Assembly: GCA_023388555.1 (NCBI GenBank)
Contig: JAEWGA010000045.1
Coordinates: forward strand, 1-7,257
Source: Bacteroidota bacterium
GTDB lineage: Bacteria; Bacteroidota; Bacteroidia; Bacteroidales; Porphyromonadaceae
Direction of reading: 5' to 3'
DNA length: 7,257 nucleotides
Shown here: in pieces, positions 1 to 7,155 of the stretch
Position numbering within the stretch: position 1 is the stretch's first letter
How the letters are laid out: every line of letters starts with the position of its first letter
Translations under genes and position numbers: made by a program
The notes under the pieces: generated by a model
What the model was told of the DNA's origin: nothing
Seen by the model: only the letters and a program-made list of their open reading frames with translations
Database searches by the model: none

Positions 1-27
1 TTCTCTATTTTTCTGTCTCCGTGCCAT
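1..27 (-). CDS. 5' end of an unidentified gene, cut by the window edge
   Basis: An ATG at 27-25 on the minus strand opens a reading frame that continues to the edge of the window and encodes MARRQKNRE. An in-frame TAA lies three codons upstream (36-34), so translation cannot start much earlier. The start sits about 22 bases after the transcription start expected from the strong promoter at 84-53, which is the main reason to believe the gene. There is no Shine-Dalgarno site, as is usual in Bacteroidetes. The strongly basic N-terminus would suit a nucleic-acid-binding protein; some Bacteroidales RlmD-type 23S rRNA methyltransferases begin in a similar way, but nine residues cannot identify a family. 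It lies beyond a terminator and has its own promoter, so it is a separate transcription unit from the glycosidase genes. Confidence 0.5.
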
Positions 28-52
28 AGTAAATTACGTCTTAAACACTACT

Positions 53-84
53 CAAAGATAACGATTAACCGCCTAATAAACAAG
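53..84 (-). promoter_or_regulatory. Bacteroidetes-type promoter for the gene at the left edge
   Basis: On the minus strand TATCTTTG (60-53) matches the Bacteroidetes -7 consensus TAnnTTTG exactly. A CTTG (84-81), close to the -33 TTTG element, lies upstream with a 20-bp spacer, which is within the usual range. Transcription should start near 49, about 22 bases before the ATG at 27. The promoter lies downstream of the glycosidase terminator and points away from it. Confidence 0.7.
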
Positions 85-157
85 TAGTTAAAAGTTGGAT
101 CTAGACCAGTTGCCGTGCAAAGGTCTCTTAATATGCGCTATTGGGGTTATGTTTCAC

Positions 158-200
158 AAAAAAACAAGGGGCACCAACGCCAAAGCGCCAATGCCCCCTG
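158..200 (-). terminator. Rho-independent terminator after the beta-galactosidase gene
   Basis: In the minus-strand transcript GGGGCA (197-192) pairs with UGCCCC (173-168). The interior continues as four G-U wobbles (UUGG with UUGG) and a CGC/GCG stem around a UUUG loop, making a symmetrical 13-bp hairpin over 30 bases. It is followed by UUG and then seven U residues (164-158). The four wobbles become C-A mismatches in a plus-strand transcript, so the structure favours minus-strand termination. The stem begins 22 bases after the beta-galactosidase stop codon. Confidence 0.88.
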
Positions 201-219
201 TAAAAGTATCAGGTAAGGG

Positions 220-3200
220 TTACTGCCGTAGTAGCTCTATTTCCGCTGCCGAGGCAAAGTCCTCTCCTCCTTGCGAGGAAAGGGCATCCAACCGAAGGTA
301 GCGCGCCTTTACCGGCTTAGGGAAGAGTATTTGTTGGCGTTGCTTCCCTTTGGCAAAACGCCCAGAAAGCAGGGGCGTCCAGGTTTTGGCATCGTTGCTT
401 ACCATTATCTTGTAGGCATCTATAACCCCGTTATTGGAGGCGTCCTGCCGTGGCAGGTAGTTTATCCCCTTCATGCTAATAGGCTCGCCAGCATCAAAAG
501 CCACCCAATGGGGATAGCGTGCCACGGTTACCGAATAGGCCGAGTGCCATATTGTGTTGGGGTTACCATCCACAAGGTGCTCGGGGTTGCCCTCACCGGT
601 TTCGCTTCCCGAGGCATCCAATATGGTAACGGGTATCCGTTCCAACCGCTCCAGTTGGATGGTGGTGGGCATAGAGCCATCGTTATAGCTTGCTGTAAGG
701 GTTCCCGCTTCGGTATAAAGGAAAGGCGCTGTGTAGTTGTATTGCTTGCCTCCTATGTTGTACACAATGGTGCGCCCTTTGGGGGTTTGGGATTGTATGG
801 TAACAACCCCCCTAACATCCCGGCTAACCAACAGGTGCGATGGTGTTTGCGTACGCACCTTTGCCAGCGCTGAGGCTTTGTCGTGCTTTTTCAGCGGACG
901 CATAAGGAAGGAGAAGTTGTAACCTGTTGGCATAACGCGGTGTTCGGGCAGCGGTGGCCCTTGTCCGCAGCTATTGCCTCCTAATCCGGTAACCTTTGCA
1001 TCCAAGTGCAGGTGTATTTGTCCCGATGCGGGCAGCTCGTAGGTGTGGGGGGCAAGCATCATTTCCAATGCGCTCCACGGCAGGGCCGAAAAAGACATTG
1101 GTTTTGTTCCGTTGCTCACAAACAGCAAACCTTTCCCTTCCTTGTCCCGCAGAGCGCAGTAGTGTACGCCCTCGCGGTTACCACAACTTTGTGGCTTAGG
1201 GAAGGGTACAAACATGTTGGCTACGGTGGTTTGGTATTTAGCTACAAAGGAGCCCGAAAGCCTATCGGGATAGTTATTCTCGGGTCCATTTCCAAAGTAG
1301 GTCACCTGCTGAAGGGTGGAGTCGGGCATCATTTCAAACCCTATCCGGGCTAAAGGCAGGGAGGGGTCGGACCCTTGCAGTGCACTTTGCAACTCAATGG
1401 TAGCGTCGGGGTATACAATCCAGGATAGCTCCCCTTTAATAAAGAAGTTTTGGGGCGCGTTGGTTTCCTCTATTTTATAATGTCCCGAGCTTCCGCCTTG
1501 CACCTTATAGGAGTGGGGTGCTTTGCTGGTTACACTAAAATAAATACGGTAGGCTCCGTTGGGTAGCTGTTGCACGCTTTCGGCTGTTGCCTTTTGTTGC
1601 AGCGCATGCAAGCCCGCCCTAATCCATTGGGTGTAAGCCCAGTTGTCGTTGTCCACCGGCGCCCGGAAAGCACTAATTTGCGGACCCTTACCAGGGGTCA
1701 GGAGGGCCTCCCCTTGGTGTACAAACTGGTGTATTGTGCCGCTTGCGCGGTTAAACTCAACACTAAACCCTTCCCCCTTAACGGTATAGATGTTGGGGCT
1801 TGTAACTAATTGCAACGAGGGGTGTTTTTTTGCGGGCAAAGGGTATTGCTCCCTGTTGGGCATTTGTAACGGAAGCTGTTGTGCCATTTGCACATATCCA
1901 GCTTCGGACCAAGGGGTTTTGTTGCGTTGCTTAAGCTCTACACGCAGGTGGTAGGTGTACTGGGTATCCAGCGGATAAGAGGCAAAAGGGTTATCCAGCA
2001 CAACCGCTTTGCGTGGCTCTACTTGCGCCACACCTAAGTTCTTGTGCTGTATCACTTCGCCATCTTGCAACAAAGAGACATGGACATCCAAATCCGTGAG
2101 GGCAGTAAAATACCTTTTGTTAAAGAGCCGTATTTGCGCGTGCGAAGGGGTGTTCCAGCTACAATCCATATTTTGGTACACCTGCTTAACCTCTGCCAAA
2201 ACGGGTTTGGGTGTATGGTTAGGGAATAACACTCCGTTCATACAAAACATACCGCTGTTGGGCTTGTCGCCAAAGTCGCCCCCGTAAGCAAAGTAGGGGG
2301 TATGGTTGTTGGGCGAGTAGTACAGCAGGGCTTGGTCCACCCAATCCCAAATAGCGGCACCACAAAAATAGTTTGTGGACTCAATAGCATCCCAATAATC
2401 CTTCAGGTTACCGCCAGCATTACCCATGGAGTGTGCATATTCCGAGATATGGAAGGGGTACTTTATAGGGTAGTTCCCTTTCACCGCTTCGCGTGTCCAG
2501 CGGATAGAGGGGTATTGGTTGGACCCCATATCCACTATGTCGTTATTGCGCTCGTACTGTACGGGACGGGAGGGGTCGAAGTTGTGGAGCTGTTGGTACG
2601 CCTCCTTAAAGTTATCGCCAGGCCCAGCCTCGTTACCTAACGACCATATCACTACTGCCGGACTATTGACGCGGGCACGAGCCATCTCCATAACCCGTGC
2701 CACATGAGCCTTCCGGAACTCTGGCACGTGCGACAAACTTGCTTTGCCATAGTAATATTGGTGGCTCTCCAAGTTAGCTTCATCTTCCAAGTATATACCG
2801 TAAATACTACACCAGTGGTACCATATAGGGGTGTTGGAGTAGTGCGAGCAACGCACGTGGTTTATGTTGTTCCGCTTCATCAGCAGAATCTCTTGCCGTA
2901 TCTGTTCCTCGGTGATGGTGTTACCGGTGAGGGGCGATATCTCTTGCCGGTTCACGCCTTTTAGCTTCACCGGCTTGCCATTAATATAGTAGTACCTTCC
3001 AGCCAACCCAAACTCATCTTCGCTTGCAGGGGTATCCAATATCTCAACCTTTCGGAAGGCGGTGAGTGCCGAAACGGTTTCCAACACTTCGCCCCTACTG
3101 TTCAGCAGTTCGGCCACTAATGCATAGGTGTAGGGCGCCTCGGCACTCCATAGCTCGGCATTAGGGTACTGCAGGGTTAAGGTTTGTGTGTCGCTGCCCT

Positions 3201-4257
3201 TTTCTAACGGATAGGTGTGGCTGTATACGGCAGTAGCGGCGGGGGTGCTGGTATATAGTTTATTAGGGTAAAGTAGCAACCGTACCGCCAAGTTATTGTT
3301 TTTGCTTTTTTGGGGTGTGCGCAGCTCCACGGATACTTGCAGTTTCTTTTCCTGGTAGCCGGCATGGGGGTGGGGTACTACCCTAAGGTCCTGTATGCCT
3401 AATGGCGAGCGGGCGGTGAGGTATACCGAGCGGAATATACCTGGCAGGCGGAACATATCCTGCGCTTCCAGGAAGGAGCCGTCCGAGTTACGGTACACCT
3501 CAGCGGCAAGCAGGTTTTCGCCCGCCCTAAGGTAAGGCGTGATATCGAACGAGGCGGTGTTGCGGGAGTTCTTGGAAAAACCTACATACTTGCCGTTAAC
3601 CCATAGGTAGAAGAAGGAGTTAACACCATCCAAGTGCAGGAGTATGCGCTTGCCGCTCCACTCTTTAGGAAAGGTAAAGGTGCGGCGGTAGGAGCCTACC
3701 TCGTTGCGGTGGTTGTAGGTTGTCCAATCCTGGGGAGGTGTGCGCATAACGCCACCACGCCAGTCGCCCACCGCCACTTGGTGGGCAAAAATAACCGGTT
3801 GGTTACAATATATGGGCGTGCCGTATTTTAGTGTACCATTGGGTTGTATGCCTGCCACGTTCCAGCACGAGGGTACCTGTATGGTATCCCACGAGGCGTC
3901 GTTAAAGTCGAGGGCGTAAAACGCCTTGGGCCTATCTTGCGGATTGGTAACATGGTGGAACTTCCACGCACCGTCCAAACTTTGGTAGTAGGCAGAGTAT
4001 TGCGGTAATACTTTGCTGGCAGTAGCGGGGCTTTGGAAGGCAAACACCCATGCCGTAGGTTGTAGCTTGTTGTAGGCAAGGCTATCGGGCGACTCCCATT
4101 CGTGGCCCTCTGGTTGCCTCGCTGTACCATAATAAAAACCTGCCAAAGGTGGGGGTGTATAAGCGACTGAGGCGGTACTGGGAAGTACCGCCATCAGTGC
4201 GCTTACGATAGTTAGCAGCCAGGCTGTTGCGCCCCTGCTGAGCTGTCGTGTAGTCAT
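220..4257 (-). CDS. Secreted GH2 beta-galactosidase with C-terminal F5/8-type (CBM32-like) domain
   Basis: This is a LacZ-type glycoside hydrolase family 2 enzyme of 1345 residues that should release terminal beta-linked galactose. A Sec signal peptide covers about residues 1-32, with probable cleavage after ASVA. Domains in order: GH2 sugar-binding jelly roll (about 88-283, QDMFRLPGIFR with D267 matching the E. coli LacZ D201 region), Ig-like domain (285-403), TIM barrel (405-697), a second Ig-like domain (703-795) and the beta-galactosidase small-chain domain (about 825-1118). The acid/base is E543 in WSLGNEAG and the nucleophile E606 in ISEYAHSMGN; E497 and H499 match the LacZ Mg ligands, and RCSHYSN and IWDWVDQ are conserved. 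The C-terminus adds a beta-rich segment (about 1140-1205, resembling Fn3-associated or chitobiase C-terminal repeats) and an F5/8 type C domain (about 1210-1343), absent from E. coli LacZ (about 1024 residues). It starts 18 bases after the GH109 gene stops, with TAA triplets between and no Shine-Dalgarno site, and is probably co-transcribed. GH2 and beta-galactosidase class are near certain; the natural substrate is not. Confidence 0.95.
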   Translation of the reverse strand: MTTRQLSRGATAWLLTIVSALMAVLPSTASVAYTPPPLAGFYYGTARQPEGHEWESPDSLAYNKLQPTAWVFAFQSPATASKVLPQYSAYYQSLDGAWKFHHVTNPQDRPKAFYALDFNDASWDTIQVPSCWNVAGIQPNGTLKYGTPIYCNQPVIFAHQVAVGDWRGGVMRTPPQDWTTYNHRNEVGSYRRTFTFPKEWSGKRILLHLDGVNSFFYLWVNGKYVGFSKNSRNTASFDITPYLRAGENLLAAEVYRNSDGSFLEAQDMFRLPGIFRSVYLTARSPLGIQDLRVVPHPHAGYQEKKLQVSVELRTPQKSKNNNLAVRLLLYPNKLYTSTPAATAVYSHTYPLEKGSDTQTLTLQYPNAELWSAEAPYTYALVAELLNSRGEVLETVSALTAFRKVEILDTPASEDEFGLAGRYYYINGKPVKLKGVNRQEISPLTGNTITEEQIRQEILLMKRNNINHVRCSHYSNTPIWYHWCSIYGIYLEDEANLESHQYYYGKASLSHVPEFRKAHVARVMEMARARVNSPAVVIWSLGNEAGPGDNFKEAYQQLHNFDPSRPVQYERNNDIVDMGSNQYPSIRWTREAVKGNYPIKYPFHISEYAHSMGNAGGNLKDYWDAIESTNYFCGAAIWDWVDQALLYYSPNNHTPYFAYGGDFGDKPNSGMFCMNGVLFPNHTPKPVLAEVKQVYQNMDCSWNTPSHAQIRLFNKRYFTALTDLDVHVSLLQDGEVIQHKNLGVAQVEPRKAVVLDNPFASYPLDTQYTYHLRVELKQRNKTPWSEAGYVQMAQQLPLQMPNREQYPLPAKKHPSLQLVTSPNIYTVKGEGFSVEFNRASGTIHQFVHQGEALLTPGKGPQISAFRAPVDNDNWAYTQWIRAGLHALQQKATAESVQQLPNGAYRIYFSVTSKAPHSYKVQGGSSGHYKIEETNAPQNFFIKGELSWIVYPDATIELQSALQGSDPSLPLARIGFEMMPDSTLQQVTYFGNGPENNYPDRLSGSFVAKYQTTVANMFVPFPKPQSCGNREGVHYCALRDKEGKGLLFVSNGTKPMSFSALPWSALEMMLAPHTYELPASGQIHLHLDAKVTGLGGNSCGQGPPLPEHRVMPTGYNFSFLMRPLKKHDKASALAKVRTQTPSHLLVSRDVRGVVTIQSQTPKGRTIVYNIGGKQYNYTAPFLYTEAGTLTASYNDGSMPTTIQLERLERIPVTILDASGSETGEGNPEHLVDGNPNTIWHSAYSVTVARYPHWVAFDAGEPISMKGINYLPRQDASNNGVIDAYKIMVSNDAKTWTPLLSGRFAKGKQRQQILFPKPVKARYLRLDALSSQGGEDFASAAEIELLRQ

Positions 4258-4275
4258 AGGGTGTTATTTATTAGC

Positions 4276-5700
4276 TTAACGGGCATCTTTCTTATCGGCA
4301 TAGTAGTGGCGGTAACCTTGCAGCTTGTTCCAGCCACCGCGGGTGAAGTCGGGCACTTCAACCGGTGCGTTGCCATTTTCAATCGATATCTTGGTGAGTT
4401 CGGTCAGGCAGCACCACTCTGCCAAGTCGTAAACGTCCATATCCAGTGGGAGCCCGTTTTGCAAGCAGTAAATAAGGCGGTAGTCCATAATAAAGTCCAT
4501 ACCTCCGTGTCCACCTACCTTCTTGGCTTGTTCTTCTAATTCGGCAGTGATGGGGTGACGGTATTTCTCCATCAGCGCTTTGCGTTGCTCGGGGCTTATG
4601 GCGGCGTGCATGTTCAGGTTTTCGTGGTCGGGCATTTCATCGTTCTTCAACCCTTCGGGGCGGAAGCAGTATTGTGCCACGGGGTATTTGCTGGCGAACC
4701 CTTTTGTGCCTACCAGCACATATTGGCGAGAGTAGGGGCGTGGGGTCATTACATCGTGTACAATAAGCATGGTTTTACCCTTTTCGGTCCGAATCATGGT
4801 CATGGTGTGGTCTCCATTCTGGAAGTCGTCCACCTTTTCGCCTTTCAGCTTCTCCCATATTTGGGGACCTGTAACGGCAGGAGTATCCATGGAAACGAGG
4901 GTTTTCATGCGGTCGCCACGGTGTATATCCAACAGTTGGCATGCGGGGCCCATACCGTGAGTTGGGTACACATCGCCACGGTGTTTGCGGTTGTACTCCA
5001 ATCGCCAGTTGTTGTGGTAGTAGGGCCAAAACTCTTCCAGGTTGTGAATGTAGCCACCTTCAACGTGCAGCACCTCGCCAAACAAACCTTTCTGAGCCAT
5101 GTTCAGGGTAGCCATTTCAAAGAAGTCGTACACGCAGTTTTCCAACATCATACAGTGTTTGCGGGTACGCTCCGAGGTGTTAATGAGGTTCCATATCTCT
5201 TTAAGGTTCATGGCGGCAGGCACCTCAATAGCTACGTGCTTACCTTTTTCCATAGCGTATACGCCCATAGGTTCGTGGTTAACCCAGTCGGAAACAATAT
5301 ACACAAGGTCGATATTCTCTTGGTCGCAGAGTTGTTTCCATGCATCTGCGCTACCAGCAAAGGTTGCGGCTTCGGGCTTACCGGCGTTTTTCAGTATCTC
5401 CTGACATTTGGTTACGCGGTCCGCTTCAATATCGCAAAGAGCCACCACTTGGCAACCAGGGATGTTGTTGAAACGCTCTATGGCGCCAACGCCACGCATA
5501 CCTAAGCCTATGATACCTATGCGTACGTTCTCTATTTTAGGAGCGGCAAATGCCACCATATCTTCTTGGCCGGCAGGGCGTTCGGGTGTTTCCACGTGTA
5601 CCGTGTAGGACTTGGTAGCATTACCCTCGGTGGTTTGCGACTGGCATGCGGCAAACGACAAAAAGGCTGCTGCCAAAAGAGGAAGAGTTCTAAGCTTCAT
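4276..5700 (-). CDS. GH109-type Gfo/Idh/MocA-fold glycosidase, probable alpha-N-acetylgalactosaminidase lipoprotein
   Basis: This 474-residue protein has the Gfo/Idh/MocA fold: an N-terminal Rossmann domain with the NAD motif GxGxxG (G65, G67, G70 in GIIGLGMRG), then an alpha/beta C-terminal domain. Several blocks fit GH109 enzymes such as Elizabethkingia alpha-N-acetylgalactosaminidase: HVEGGYIHNLEEFW (212-225), YPTHGMGP (245-252), HRGDRM (260-265) and the block at about 298-341 with MIRTEKGKTM, TPRPYSRQY and GTKGFASKYP. The EKP lysine motif of true dehydrogenases reads EVP (159-161), as expected for a glycosidase that uses bound NAD in a redox-assisted cleavage instead of net oxidation. The N-terminus is a lipoprotein signal with probable lipidated C19 (LSFAAC; Phe at -3 is not the commonest residue). 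No clear acidic surface-export signal follows the Cys, so a periplasm-facing location is likely. It is the first gene of a unit with the GH2 gene 18 bases downstream. An oxidoreductase acting on an exported sugar cannot be excluded; the fold is certain, the specificity inferred. Confidence 0.88.
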   Translation of the reverse strand: MKLRTLPLLAAAFLSFAACQSQTTEGNATKSYTVHVETPERPAGQEDMVAFAAPKIENVRIGIIGLGMRGVGAIERFNNIPGCQVVALCDIEADRVTKCQEILKNAGKPEAATFAGSADAWKQLCDQENIDLVYIVSDWVNHEPMGVYAMEKGKHVAIEVPAAMNLKEIWNLINTSERTRKHCMMLENCVYDFFEMATLNMAQKGLFGEVLHVEGGYIHNLEEFWPYYHNNWRLEYNRKHRGDVYPTHGMGPACQLLDIHRGDRMKTLVSMDTPAVTGPQIWEKLKGEKVDDFQNGDHTMTMIRTEKGKTMLIVHDVMTPRPYSRQYVLVGTKGFASKYPVAQYCFRPEGLKNDEMPDHENLNMHAAISPEQRKALMEKYRHPITAELEEQAKKVGGHGGMDFIMDYRLIYCLQNGLPLDMDVYDLAEWCCLTELTKISIENGNAPVEVPDFTRGGWNKLQGYRHYYADKKDAR

Positions 5701-5723
5701 ACGTTTTAGTTTTGGGGGAATTG

Positions 5724-5812
5724 ATATTAGGTAATATTATTTTTTTAGGAAAGGAAAATTCAGGTGTTCCACCTACCAAAGTGGTTGTAGCACCACATTC
5801 TTGTTGCAACAA
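5724..5812 (-). promoter_or_regulatory. Leader of the GH109 gene containing four small dyads
   Basis: Between the promoter and the GH109 start lie four inverted repeats: TTGTTGCAACAA, a perfect 12-bp palindrome (5801-5812); GTGGT/ACCAC (5781-5785 and 5792-5796, 6-base loop); AGGTG/CACCT (5762-5766 and 5770-5774, 3-base loop); and ATATTA/TAATAT around GG (5724-5729 and 5732-5737). The first spans the expected transcription start and touches the -7 box, so it would suit a repressor or activator site. The inner ones could form hairpins in the untranslated leader of about 105 bases. No known riboswitch or regulator site is recognised, and short AT-rich dyads can arise by chance. Confidence 0.35.
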
Positions 5813-5817
5813 AGATA
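5810..5817 (-). promoter_or_regulatory. -7 element of the GH109-GH2 promoter
   Basis: TATCTTTG (5817-5810 on the minus strand) matches the Bacteroidetes -7 consensus exactly and is oriented toward the GH109 gene. No TTTG is found at the expected -33 position (about 5837-5841), which falls inside the pgk terminator hairpin, so the promoter may be weak or depend on an activator. Transcription would start near 5806, giving an untranslated leader of about 105 bases. Confidence 0.6.
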
Positions 5818-5866
5818 TAAAAAAAGAGGAGAGAAAGGCTTTTTGTAAAGCTTTTCTGCTCCTCTT
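5815..5866 (-). terminator. Rho-independent terminator after pgk
   Basis: AAGAGGAG (5824-5831) and CTCCTCTT (5859-5866) are perfect inverted repeats. They enclose an inner 11-bp stem, AGAAAGGCTTT/AAAGCTTTTCT, with one mismatch, a four-base loop and one bulged base. On the minus strand the stem runs into seven U residues (5825-5819), and it begins 26 bases after the pgk stop codon. It separates pgk from the glycosidase unit. A plus-strand transcript could form the same stem but would lack a good U-tract. Confidence 0.92.
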
Positions 5867-5892
5867 CTTGCATTATAACTAACGTAAAGGGG

Positions 5893-7155
5893 TTAATCTT
5901 CCCTAATAGCGGCAATGCCGGGCAGGGTTTTCCCTTCTATAGCTTCGAGTAAAGCGCCGCCGCCGGTACTTACATAGGAAACCTTATCGGCAAGCCCATA
6001 TTTGTTTACGCAAGCCACCGAGTCGCCTCCGCCCACTAAGGAGAAAGCACCGTTTTGGGTGGCTTCGGCAATAGCTTCGCCCACAGCTTTCGAGCCAAGG
6101 CCAAAGTTATCGAACTCAAAAACGCCGGTAGGTCCGTTCCAAAGTATGGTTTTGGACTCCAGTATAACCTTACGGAAGGTCTCGGTAGCTTCGGGTCCTA
6201 TATCCATACCTTCCCACCCCTCTGGGATATCATTCACGGGGACAACCTTCACGTTGGCATCGTTGCTAAAGCTATCAGCCACCTTAGCATCCTGTGCAAG
6301 CACTAAGTTCACGCCCTTTTTCTTGGCTTCGTCTATAATGTGCAGCGCCAAGTCCAGCTTATCCTCTTCGCAAATGGATAGCCCTATGGAGCCTCCCATA
6401 GCTTTGGAGAAGGTGTAGGTCATACCTCCCGTAAGAATTAAGTTGTCCACCTTACCCAGCAGGTTCTCTATGATTTCTATTTTGGTAGAAACCTTGGAGC
6501 CACCCATGATGGCGGTAAAGGGGCGTTGCACGTTTTTCATTACGCGGTCCACCGCATCCACCTCTTTACCCATAAGGTAGCCAAACATCTTGTGGTTGGC
6601 ATCGAAGTGTTCTGCAATAAGGGCTGTGGAGGCGTGGGCGCGGTGAGCTGTTCCAAAGGCGTCGTTCACGTAAACGTCGGCCAAGGCAGCCAACTGAGCG
6701 GTAAACTCCTTTTGTTTTGCTTTAAGCTCCTTTTTGGCTTGAGCCTTCTCTTCGTCCGTAGCATCGGCGGCAAGGCCACGAGGCTTACCTTCTTCCTCGG
6801 CATTAAAGCGGAGGTTTTCCAGCAATAGGGCTTCCCCATCCTTTAGCTCTGCCACGGCTGCCGTAGCTTTAGGGCCTACGCTCTCCTCTACAAACTTCAC
6901 GGGAGCTCCCAATAGCTCGCTCACTCTTGCGCGGATATGCTCCAACGACAACTTGCTATCGGGGCCTTTGGGCCTACCCAGGTGCGAGCCAATGATAAGG
7001 CGTCCGCCATCGGAAACAATTTTTTTCAGGGTTGGCATGGCGGCCCGTATACGGGTGTCGTCCGTGATATGTAGGTTTTCGTCCAGGGGCACATTAAAGT
7101 CTACCCTAACAAAGGTGCGTAGCCCCTTAAAGTTGAAGTTTTCAATATGGGTCAT
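5893..7155 (-). CDS. pgk: Phosphoglycerate kinase
   Basis: This 420-residue cytosolic enzyme transfers phosphate between 1,3-bisphosphoglycerate and ADP, forming 3-phosphoglycerate and ATP in glycolysis, and works in reverse in gluconeogenesis. All expected sites are present. The substrate-binding set is D19 and N21 (RVDFNVP), R35, H58 and R61 (SHLGRPKG), R116 (ENLRF) and R172 (NDAFGTAHRAHAST). The nucleotide site has K221 and K225 (GGSKVSTK), E347 (WNGPTGVFE), D378 (GGGDS) and the STGGGA loop (396-401). It is longer than the E. coli enzyme (387 residues), partly because of a Lys/Ala/Glu-rich insert at about 124-148 (KPRGLAADATDEEKAQ and onward), which is typical of Bacteroidales PGK. The N-terminus aligns normally with the family, supporting the ATG at 7155. 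It has its own leader and terminator, so it appears monocistronic. It has no functional tie to the glycosidases beyond central sugar metabolism. I see no truncation or missing residue. Confidence 0.98.
   Translation of the reverse strand: MTHIENFNFKGLRTFVRVDFNVPLDENLHITDDTRIRAAMPTLKKIVSDGGRLIIGSHLGRPKGPDSKLSLEHIRARVSELLGAPVKFVEESVGPKATAAVAELKDGEALLLENLRFNAEEEGKPRGLAADATDEEKAQAKKELKAKQKEFTAQLAALADVYVNDAFGTAHRAHASTALIAEHFDANHKMFGYLMGKEVDAVDRVMKNVQRPFTAIMGGSKVSTKIEIIENLLGKVDNLILTGGMTYTFSKAMGGSIGLSICEEDKLDLALHIIDEAKKKGVNLVLAQDAKVADSFSNDANVKVVPVNDIPEGWEGMDIGPEATETFRKVILESKTILWNGPTGVFEFDNFGLGSKAVGEAIAEATQNGAFSLVGGGDSVACVNKYGLADKVSYVSTGGGALLEAIEGKTLPGIAAIRED

Noticed and set aside
118..125. GACCTTTG on the minus strand (125-118) as another promoter -7 box
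   Set aside because: The first consensus base is wrong, no -33 element lies at the right distance, and a perfect promoter sits 60 bases downstream.
95..301. Short plus-strand frame of 68 codons crossing the beta-galactosidase terminator
   Set aside because: It runs through the terminator hairpin and into the 3' end of the opposite gene, and the product has no recognisable features.
271..873. Open frame of 200 codons on the plus strand, antisense to the 3' part of the beta-galactosidase gene
   Set aside because: It has no recognisable domain or promoter and is fully covered by the F5/8-domain coding region on the minus strand.
3828..4130. Minus-strand frame of 100 codons inside the 5' part of the beta-galactosidase gene
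   Set aside because: It is an alternative frame within a gene whose protein sequence is conserved throughout this stretch; nothing suggests a separate product.
4555..5505. Open frame of 316 codons on the plus strand, antisense to the GH109 gene
   Set aside because: It lies wholly inside a well-supported gene on the other strand, its Val/His/Phe-rich product resembles no family I know, and no promoter or plausible start context precedes it. It is a composition effect of the real gene.
220..5700. A complete polysaccharide utilisation locus
   Set aside because: Only two glycosidase genes are present; no SusC, SusD, surface glycan-binding protein, sulfatase or sensor-regulator is visible in the window.
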